In this document: positions 55,684-64,000 of the stretch, one piece after another | Layout of the letters: the number at the start of each line of letters is the position of its first letter | Position numbering within the stretch: position 1 is the first letter of the stretch | Source of the DNA: Gordionus sp. m RMFG-2023 | Taxonomy: Eukaryota > Nematomorpha > Gordioida > Chordodea > Parachordodidae | Assembly: GCF_954871325.1 (NCBI RefSeq) | Contig: NC_088779.1 | Coordinates: forward strand, 19,284,846 to 19,348,845 | Direction of reading: 5' to 3' | Length of the DNA: 64,000 nucleotides | The notes under the pieces: model-generated | Database searches by the model: none | What the model saw: the letters and a program-made list of their open reading frames with translations, nothing else | What the model was told of the DNA's origin: nothing | Program-made: the position numbers and the translations under genes

Positions 55684-56493
55684 ATACCAAAATCAATTAA
55701 TTCCAGTCCTCCCGTTTTTGCATATCCCAAACCTTCTATCATCCAAATTTTTTTTTAATCAGTGCTTTAATATATATATATAACAGTTGACAAAATATTT
55801 ATTCATTTTTTTAAGAAAAAGTTCTTATTTTTCAATACCACATTGACCATTATATTTAAATGCAATTTTTAACCTTTTTTAGGAGAGATTTTTTGTCTTT
55901 ATTATAAATTGGTGGAAAATAATGGTAAATTATTCATATTTTTATAATACAATGATATTAAGGAAGATTTCTTGATTTAACTTTCGATACCAAATTGGGA
56001 CATTGGTATTTAAATATTTTTCCACCACTAAGTGGAATATAATAACTGTCTTTAATTATATAATAAAATAATTATTAAATTTAAGGGTATTTATGGAAAA
56101 TGGGTTGACTTTTTATTCAATTATAAAAATATAAAAACAATGTCTATAATTATTTTTGTAATTTGATTCTCCCAATTTTATGTCTAATCAATTTTATAAG
56201 CAATATATATATGTTTCATAAGTAATAATTATAATAACAATACCGAAAATATTTTTTTACTATTGGAACATTTACATACACTAATCATCGATAATTTTTT
56301 TATATCTGTTATATCTAATGTAATTTATATTTTCGGTATGCGATTTTTTTGCATACACAAAAAAGGTAAATATAAATTCTTAAACCAATTTTTAACAATA
56401 GTGTTTTCTTAAAATCTAATTCGTTATCAACTTGTAACATTATATGGTTGGTAAGTGACAAGTTACCTGCACACGCTCAACTCAAAACGTTAC
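55684..56493. other. Intergenic gap between the convergent SLC6 genes
   Basis: About 810 bp between the two stop codons, AT-rich. An AATAAA on the + strand (56062) and one on the - strand (read at 56117-56112) could be the poly-A signals; if so the two 3' UTRs almost meet without overlapping. No other gene seen. Confidence 0.45.
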
Positions 56494-56631
56494 TTAATTT
56501 TCATCTTGCAAATTTGTTAGTGCTAAGGAATTGTCGTGTCCTTCATCCAGTTTCTTAGGTTCACTATCATATGCGGATTTATGTCTGATTTCATCAAAGG
56601 ACGGGGTAGATTTTATCGCATTATGAAATTT
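56494..56631 (-). CDS. SLC6-B last exon (C-terminal tail, stop)
   Basis: 138 nt including TAA, after a 54-nt intron. Acceptor TCTAG then AAATTT, as in SLC6-A. Encodes [18 protein letters not shown] and a charged tail ending LTNLQDEN. Its strong charge and uninterrupted frame support it. Confidence 0.8.
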   Translation of the reverse strand, partial: KFHNAIKSTPSFDEIRHKSAYDSEPKKLDEGHDNSLALTNLQDEN

Positions 56632-59600
56632 CTAGATTTCGTTTAAATATATTTGACTTAAAGTTTGAGTTTAATATATTTTAACTTCTTTGAAAGAGTT
56701 TCCGGTGATTTGTTTCATGCGCACATATGCCCATATGGGGATTTGAAGAATAATGAGACAAAATAAGCTATAACCAATAAGCTGAGCCCATACTGGAAAA
56801 ACATAATCTCCCGATTTCAATCTTCGTTCAATAAATATGCTTTGCACAAAATATGCCCCACACACAAACTAATTTTATATAAAAATTTATATTTATACTC
56901 ATTTTACTATTAATCCACTTGGTGCGAGATATGCCCATGATATTTGCCAATATTTCTTGTATGGTAATTCATATCCCAGCATATAAGATATATCTTTGGT
57001 AAATTTTTCATATCCTACAAAATATAAATAATAAAAAATGCAAATAATCAATAACTATTTGCATAATGTCTTATTATTTAAACGAATTTGGGGAGGCCGG
57101 GGCGAAATAGAATATAGGGCACGTCAGTACATATTTCTATTTAAAAATATCGAAGTTTAGAAGGTGAAATTCGGTTTCATTGAATATTATGATAAGCATC
57201 TCACATTTAATTATAATGTGTTAAGTTATAACATTTTTATTTCTTTTGATTTTTCAAAACAAACGAGGTAAATGAATCTTGAACCCTCTATCACATAATA
57301 ATATTTTATATCATGATTACAATAAAACCTATTAAATAGTAGCTTTTCTATTAAGTAAGCCGAAAGAAGGACACATACAAAAATCAGCTTATTCAATCAA
57401 AAAAAGAAAAATTCTAATCAAAAAAAGAAAAATTCTAATCAAAAATGAAAGACCCGCTCGAAAAAGGAAAGAGACTGTTAGGGCTAGATCAGAAGGAAAG
57501 TACCAAAGGGTGCCATAGGAAAGGAAAACGGGTCAATTAAATAAGGAAACATCGATATCTTGCCGTTATTTATTTTTTAGATTTTCTTTTCAAATTATAC
57601 TTGATGCTATATAATAATGGAAAAATAATCCACACTAATATGTTAATTATGATGGCATGTTTTAAAAAACATATGATATAAATTTATAAATGATCCTTTG
57701 TGTTAAAATCAAAAGTGTCCCAATGCGCTCTCTTACTTTTGTTTTTAGCATGTTTTGATTTGCCTCACTTATTTACCGTTACTAAAATTTAAGTATAAAT
57801 TAATTCTAGAAATGTTTGATAAAACTTATAATGATAAAAATACCGTCTGAAATATTAGTCGATCATTTTATATGTTTTTTAAATTTTATAAAAAAATTAC
57901 GAATCAATTTCGATGAGTCCCGGTTTCCTCTTCAAATGTTTAAAGTTAAATAACAGCATTTTTTTAAAGTTTATGTTGAAGCAACTTTAACTTATAATCA
58001 AATCATAAACAATTCAATAAATGGCTTAGCCATAATTTTTCCATGGGGGGAGGGGAAATTTTTGGGTACTGCCCCTAGTTTTGCCCGGCCCATCAAAATT
58101 GTCTGTTCTCGTATTTATCATTTAAGCCAACAAAAAATTTTGCCTCCTACACCCCCTCTCCCTCAAAAAATGTATACAATATATCACTAGAGAGGAATTT
58201 GAAAGAAAAATTAGTTAAAGCTAATTACTTTTCAAAATAATGACTAATTCAAAATTTTTAGAAAAAACGCAAATACAAAATCCTATATAATTGGACTATA
58301 TTTTAAATTTATTACACTTTATTTATCTTGTGAAAAATTTTTGTTAAAATTTTAATGAATTGGGAACCATGAATAATAAATAATTACCACTCTTAGTAAT
58401 ATTTTAATTAGAGACGCTAAAATGAGAACTTAAAATATAACACTATATATAATAATACCGTATAACCACATTATGGTCAGTGTTTCACAAATACCTACAA
58501 TAACACAACATATATTTGCAGCATAATGATCCATAATGTCCAAAACATACATGCCACCCTATAATACAATTTTAACATAGATCGAAATAGGATTTTTATA
58601 TCTTCTAGATTCATGGAAGTTTATTAATTTGTTGAATATCCATCAAATTCGAATAAAAAGTATGCTATATTAGCTCAAAATTTACTAATAAAAATTTTAT
58701 TGCATGGGGGAATAGTTATTTTATCGCTTTTAAATATCTATATATATTGATGGGTTTAAAAACTGAGTTATTTGCAAATCTCTAAAATTTTAATCATTTA
58801 TCGTGGGCATTTTTAAAATTTGAAAAACCTGATTCCAATGTATTAGAATTGTTGACATGAATTTTTAAATATCGATTTTTTTTATAAATTTAAGAATACA
58901 CAAAAATTAATTGCGAAATTATACTGAACTCTAAGACAATTCTGCTGTAGATGGGGGGGGGGGTGCAAGAGCGTCATTAAAATTAAAGGGTTTAAGATGT
59001 GTGAAGATGATCGACATTAGAATAAATGAGAAAGTGGAGGAATTCTTATTTGTTAATTATAATTAAAATAACTTTGTAATACAAACATAAAATGAGGGAG
59101 AATTTAAAATTTAATTGTTGGGGAATTGCCCTTCAAATAATGAATGAGTAAAAATGAAGCTGCTCCTCAATTTTGAATTTCTATTTTCAGTAAAATAGAA
59201 CCCGTCCTGTGGTTCTGATTTGACGGAGATATATGCCCAGTCTTAAATGAAATGGAAGCCAAGAGAACTAAAATTGATGAGAGCCGAGGTAGCAACTGGG
59301 GAAGCAATTGGGTTTGCAAAATCCATCTTTTATGCATGTTAAAAAAATTGATTTTGCAATCCCAATCGATTTTATTTTGACTTTGAATAAGAAATTCAGC
59401 AGTTCTGTGAAGTAGAGTAAGGATGAGGTAATAATAGTTCAGAAAGTAATTAATTTGTCTATTTTCCTATAAAAATTTCAATTGCAATAAGTCGTATGCC
59501 TTTGTATGAAAGCAATATAATAGGCACGGGTTTATGGAAATTTTGATTTTTTTTTTCTAATTTTGATCTGATTTCCTTTTTTTGCTAGTTTTGATTTTAC

Positions 59601-61437
59601 TTTTTTTTATTCATATGGGTAGAGGTAGGGAATATAATTGCATTAGGGGGAAGGGGTAGAAGTACCTAAGTCTTCTAAATATGATGAAATACTCCGGCTA
59701 AATTAAATCTTTTAAAATTAAAAAACGCTTTACAAATAATATAATTTTAAAACGGTCTAAATCCTTGAATTTGCTAAACTCGCACGTTATTTAATATCAT
59801 AACTAAAAACTCAAACTCCAATAATTAAAAGGCGATATATAATATTTAAAAAATCTCAATATTACCCTTGTTACGCAAGGAAATCCTAAAATAAAGAACA
59901 TGAAGCATAATGTCCCACATACTAATGATTTGTTCTTTCTTGGGAATTTTTTAGGAAATTGATCGTGGAGGGCCGCTTGAACCGTTTCTATAAACGTTAT
60001 TTGGCTATCAATGCCCAAAGTATATAACATTATAAAGAAAATGAAACTCCAAAACTGAGGCAGAGGTAGTTGCGAAAGAGCTTCAGGATAAACGATGAAC
60101 GCTAAACCAGTACCTAATTAATATTATATTTCTATTGATGAAAATTTTTTATAATAATTTTTTACCGCCAGCGACAACTTTATCGAGAGTTGTATGCTTT
60201 AAATTTGACATGAACCCAAGAACAGAAAATATTACAAACCCTGCCATGAGACTCGTGCCAGTGTCCAATAAACTTACTAAGATAGAATCCTTGTAACAGT
60301 TATTATTGAAAGGGATATAACTAGCTAAAGTCATGAGTCCTCCCATTGTTACGCTCAATGAGAAAAACATTTGACCAAGAGCTTTTTGCCATACCTATAA
60401 AATTTTAGGAAATATTTATTCAGAAAATATTTTTACGGTGGGATTAAGTAACTTTTTGAATTCTGGATAAAGGAAGTATGATATACCTTCCATAGATCCT
60501 TCTAGTGTTACTCCCTTAACCAATAAAATTGTCAGTATGAAATATGGCAAAGTAGCAGTCACGTAGACAACCTAACGTTTTTATTTTCAGATTATATGTT
60601 TTTATAATTTATAATTGTGCATAGTGACGTAATAACTTCCGCAGAACTCATTAGTGCGCTATTTATGTAATTTAAAACTATGATTATTTTATAAGAATTA
60701 AATTTTTTTATATAAAAATAATCAGGTGAGTTCCAACTCTAGTTGTTACGCCATTGATGATTAAACAATATCTGTGATAACAGAATTTCTTAGTACTTTC
60801 CCAGTAATTTGTATTCCTTTAAATAATATAAAAAACACGATGAGCCAAGATATCGACAACCATATTAGTATGTCCATTTTAATCATGCCGATGTCACCAA
60901 TACCGGTCGATTTATAAATTTCTAATACTTTGCGCCTAATAGATAATAAAACAGACAAAAAAAATTATTTGCAAATACTCCCAATATTCTTCTGTAGGAG
61001 TCGTAGAATTTTCAGGCCTAGATGTATTGGGATATGAATAATTAAATTCGACACAATTTAAGGTATTAAAACTCTGAATGAAAGATATAATCTTAATAAA
61101 ATAATTCCAATTAGTTACGTTTCCACAATGAGACCAAGGCAATTTCTTTTGAAATGAAGCAAAGCTATAATATAAAGTAAAAACCATTATAACATTATAA
61201 TAAATGGCCATGTTGATTGAAATTAGAAGCATAGAATATCCGCAGCCTAATATAATTAATAAAATTATTTATGCTTTGTAAAACCTTTCCTAAATATTAT
61301 AAAACCTTTTGCAATGGGAACAAGGTTAAAACATCCAGGTGGTCCCTGCCTAGTAAATTGACCCATAGCGAGCTCCATGAGATACATAGGTATACCAATT
61401 GTTAAGAGCATAATAAGATAAGGGATCAGAAAAGCAC
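56494..61437 (-). CDS. SLC6-B: SLC6-family transporter, 11 exons, 5' end outside window
   Basis: Paralogue of SLC6-A in convergent orientation. Exons in transcript order: 61437-61306, 61246-61119, 61073-60979, 60935-60797, 60571-60437, 60394-60166, 60113-59866, 58558-58459, 57014-56908, 56868-56686, 56631-56494. They give 544 residues from TM2 to the stop in one continuous frame. Signatures: [26 protein letters not shown]2 cysteines with three sequons and [35 protein letters not shown]1 and the N-terminus are absent; I found no minus-strand TM1 codons up to 64000, so they must lie beyond the edge. TM6 reads [10 protein letters not shown], with Ile at the usually invariant Asn of the SYN motif, which could alter function. 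Seven of the ten introns are 39-59 nt. Substrate not assigned; likely an amino-acid type transporter. Confidence 0.92.
56686..56868 (-). CDS. SLC6-B exon with TM11 end and TM12
   Basis: 183 nt, phase 0 to 0. Encodes a loop with [13 protein letters not shown] and TM12 with [12 protein letters not shown], ending NSFKE at a GTTAAA donor. Without splicing the frame would run only four codons to a stop at 56671. Confidence 0.88.
56908..57014 (-). CDS. SLC6-B exon with TM10-TM11
   Basis: 107 nt, phase 1 to 0. Encodes [17 protein letters not shown] then [15 protein letters not shown]. The following intron, 39 nt, is the shortest in the window. Confidence 0.9.
57015..58458. other. SLC6-B intron with an A-family hAT relic
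   Basis: 58040-58210 carries ATGGGGGGAGGGGAAATT, TCTGTTCTCGTATTTATCAT and AAAAAATGTATACAATAT, similar to the nested element at 46.3-46.6 kb. A short direct repeat of AAAAAGAAAAATTCTAATC lies at 57400-57440. No other feature. Confidence 0.5.
58459..58558 (-). CDS. SLC6-B exon with TM9 end and TM10
   Basis: 100 nt, phase 0 to 1. Encodes [15 protein letters not shown] and [13 protein letters not shown]. It sits alone between introns of 1307 and 1444 nt and is too short to stand out as an open frame. Confidence 0.9.
59866..60113 (-). CDS. SLC6-B exon with EL4, TM8, start of TM9
   Basis: 248 nt, phase 1 to 0. Encodes [32 protein letters not shown] (TM8 with the DSQ motif) and ends at FPCVTR. Confidence 0.94.
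60166..60394 (-). CDS. SLC6-B exon with TM6-TM7
   Basis: 229 nt, phase 0 to 1. Encodes [29 protein letters not shown] (Ile in place of the family Asn) and TM7 with [14 protein letters not shown]. Eleven codons shorter than in SLC6-A. The next intron is 52 nt. Confidence 0.94.
60437..60571 (-). CDS. SLC6-B exon with TM5
   Basis: 135 nt, phase 0 to 0. Encodes [28 protein letters not shown] and a [11 protein letters not shown] end. Followed by a 42-nt intron. Confidence 0.92.
60797..60935 (-). CDS. SLC6-B exon with TM4
   Basis: 139 nt, phase 2 to 0. Encodes [19 protein letters not shown], the TM4 helix [16 protein letters not shown] and ITGK at the end, as in SLC6-A. Confidence 0.93.
60979..61073 (-). 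CDS. SLC6-B exon for extracellular loop 2
   Basis: 95 nt, phase 0 to 2. Encodes SFNTLNC, three sequons (NYS, NTS, NST) and EEYWE. Aligned with SLC6-A, the acceptor is the ATTCAG just before SFNT. The next intron is 43 nt. Confidence 0.88.
61119..61246 (-). CDS. SLC6-B exon with TM3
   Basis: 128 nt, phase 1 to 0. Encodes [17 protein letters not shown] and LPWSHCGN, the TM3 and first EL2 cysteine. Followed by a 45-nt intron. Confidence 0.93.
61306..61437 (-). CDS. SLC6-B exon with TM2 (first in window)
   Basis: 132 nt, phase 1 to 1. Encodes [36 protein letters not shown]. Acceptor CAATAG; the donor opens a 59-nt intron. Confidence 0.93.
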
Positions 61438-64000
61438 CTATTGAATAAAATTTTACTACTGTAAATGAGAAATCCAAAAATATTTATTATTAAAATTTAT
61501 AAACATATTATATTATTTGAATATTAATTTCTTTACCCATAAAATATAAGTTTTCTAAAATAATATAATTGAATAACCTCTATTATTTCATTAAAACGGA
61601 TATTTCAAAAACCAATAAATACAACAATTCGAATAATTTTTTTTCAGGAAGTCAGATTAGAGGTCTAAATTGAGCTGATTATAATAGGTACACCAGGCCC
61701 GCTTATCTTAAATCTGTTCATAGACCTTTCGAGGTTCTGTTTAGGTGAACAAAATGTTGACAAATTAGGTAAACGTCACCTAACAAGGAATTTTTTTTAA
61801 TAATGTACAAAAAAACAAATGTTTAAAGAAAAGGTAAAAAAAAAATTTATTTTGTGTATAAAGGAAATTTTTTCAGATATTATGAAAACGATATTTTAAA
61901 ATTATGATTTATAAATAATAATTTTCCCATAGTTGAAAGTATTAGATATCCAAATATCCTTTTTATTCCCATGAAGAATCTGGCCACATTTTTTCCGAAA
62001 TTGTATCTTATTGATATAACATGTAGCATAGAAACTATAATGGACGAAGACCTGATTTTACCACCGTAAATGGATTCCAGCATTATTTTATGAATTGTAA
62101 ATCTTATCGTTAACCTTTAATTCAATTATAATTTATATAAAATATCTATGGAAAACTAATATAAAAGTTCAATAGCAAAATTGTTTAAAATTCATAGGGC
62201 AGGTATTCCAAACAGGGTGAAATACATTTCCGGTAAAAGCAGATTTTTAAATTTAAAAAACGCATTTGAAAAAATAACACATTGCAGCTAACATTGTGAA
62301 TTTAAAATTTATTAATAATTTACCAACGATAAATAAAACTTTTTTTAAAAATTTTGAATAAATAGTCCTTATTTTAAAAATGTTAACTCTACTTATTTTT
62401 TTTCAAATTATTGAATGGCTGGACAATTTATGAATAAAATATTAGGCAGGGCCCGAAAATCTCTGATTTTTAGTAAAACTTTAATAGGCCAGCCTGGGAA
62501 TTACCTTTTTTTATATTTTTATTAATATATTATTTGAAAGTAAATTACAATAGGCGTATTTCTTATTTTAAGAGCTGTCTAATTGAAATACTATATCTAT
62601 AAATAATATAGTAAATTAACAAAAAATTAACACAATTACAAGTGCACAATACAGATATAAACATAATTAATTTATAAAAGAGTGGATAGTAATAGATGGT
62701 CATATACGATAGATATAAGAGCCTTAATTAACATTGGGGGAAAATTAGATGTTGATATTAAAAATGTGATGGCCGGCAAATTCCTACAAAAAAATTTACC
62801 GGGCGTGGCCTGATGTAAAATTTGGATACACAGACATTCAATATGCAGGGACTTCTATGCCCCCCTAAACCAAGGATGATTTGCCCTTACTCCCTTCTAT
62901 CTTCTTATTACCCCCATACCAAATCAATAAAGGAAATTCCAAAATTAGAAAAAAGGAAATCTAAATTTAAATTAGTAAAAAAAGAAAGAAATAAACCTAA
63001 ATGAAAACTATCTCCTACCTTCTCCTCAACAAGGAAGGGTGGTATCCCCACACTCAAAAATTTGCCTGTTTTATTAATATCATTTTAAGCTAATTAAATC
63101 ACCCTACATACCCCCCCCCCTTCCAATGTATCAAAGCCTGCCCAAATTAATTTGCCTAATTAAAAATAGTAATGCAAAAGTTAATTACTTACTAATGTAT
63201 AAAGTAATAGGGGTTAGTCTACTCATATTTTTATTATTTTCTATGTCAGGATTTCCTCCCTCACATTTTTTTGATGAAGTTGATAGTAAAAAAAAGTTTT
63301 AAAACTTTGGTTAAAAAATTTTGCACAATTTGTTTAGCTTGACCCGAAAATCTTTAGAGCCAGGTCTATACGGAATTTTTTAACCGTTTTCCTCAAAAAC
63401 CAAGGTGATATATATTATACAAATCTTTATTGCGTGACTTCTAGTTGAGCTATAAACTTCAACAAATTTTATTTTATAGCTAAACTCGGCCCGCGCCCCA
63501 AAGACTCATACCCGGCAAAGACTAGAACGACTGTTCCGGGCCTTTGTTTTCAAAAAAAAATTTAGTAGGCTTGGGCCGAACTTGGGTCTAAAAATTTTTC
63601 ATTTAAATTTAATTTATTTAAATGTGCTAACTTAAAAAAATATTGAAAATTTTTTCTTCTATTAATAATAAATTTCAGTATTGCAAACAAAATGATTGCC
63701 TAAATACACTGAAATATTGATTATTTTCATTTAATACAATTAATTAAATTTTTAGATATGGGCTTGGGGAATTTTAAACTTATTTTGGGTGATTTTTTTC
63801 TAAATATTAAATATAGACAAGGCCTACAAATTTTTTTAAACGGGCTTGGGCGGGTCAAGGCTCATGAAGGTCTCTGACACATATGCACCTTAATATATTT
63901 TACTAAAAATAGAGTGATTTTTATAATTTTTGGATAAAAATGCTTTTTTGGCATATTTTAAACCAAAAAGATTTTCAAAAGCTGAACATAGGTAAGATAT
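61438..64000. other. Right flank: repeats, no TM1 exon of SLC6-B
   Basis: Holds a reversed copy of repeat R (62110-62460), an A-family hAT trace (63040-63120: AAAAATTTGCCTGTTTTATT then poly-C) and GC-richer GGCCCG/CGGGCC motifs at 63480-63860 that may be a decayed hAT. No coding exon found on either strand. Confidence 0.5.

Noticed and set aside
61880-62083. 67-codon minus frame as the missing TM1 exon of SLC6-B
   Set aside because: It has KNVARFF by chance but lacks GN.WRFPY, and the splice phase does not fit.
62822-63004. 60-codon + frame
   Set aside because: Low-complexity Lys/Pro text over an A-family hAT trace; no support.

Overview
The window looks like nuclear DNA from an invertebrate animal. 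It is very AT-rich, has spliced genes with GT-AG introns, and is dominated by eukaryotic transposons: hAT DNA transposons, non-LTR retrotransposons, a DIRS/LTR-like reverse-transcriptase fossil and a solo LTR. Nothing bacterial was seen (no operons, rRNA or CRISPR). An arthropod such as a small crustacean or an insect would fit, but the sequence alone does not fix the taxon.

The host genes are two paralogous SLC6 (sodium- and chloride-dependent neurotransmitter/amino-acid) transporters in the right half, facing each other tail to tail. SLC6-A (+, 33855-55683) can be read in full as 13 coding exons for a 625-residue, 12-TM protein. SLC6-B (-, 61437-56494) has 11 exons in the window; its TM1 exon lies beyond the right edge. 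Seven exon pairs have identical lengths, so the pair probably arose by inverted duplication. SLC6-B has mostly tiny introns (39-59 nt). SLC6-A has been inflated to about 22 kb by transposons sitting in its introns.

Layout. 1-4.64 kb: AT-rich DNA, a GC-rich hairpin, hAT ends, then a LINE of the class with a C-terminal restriction-like endonuclease (minus strand). 4.81-10.57 kb: FB1, a foldback-like element whose long inverted arms are arrays of a dimeric ~290-bp unit and whose loop holds a reverse-transcriptase fossil. 10.6-14.3 kb: dispersed repeats and a second, 5'-truncated copy of the same LINE. 14.8-19.9 kb: a nest of hAT elements four levels deep, ending in a solo LTR. 19.9-33.3 kb: many non-autonomous hAT elements, a LINE 3' fragment and a second three-level nest. 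33.9-61.4 kb: the two SLC6 genes; intron 7 of SLC6-A is almost entirely a second foldback-like element (FB2), and introns 8 and 9 are almost entirely hAT elements. 61.4-64 kb: repeats only.

Many of the DNA transposons could be bounded to the base by 8-bp target-site duplications. The transporters would act at the plasma membrane, importing amino acids or related neurotransmitters with Na+ and Cl-. The substrate cannot be read with confidence, although the Gly in place of Asp in TM1 of SLC6-A argues against a monoamine transporter.
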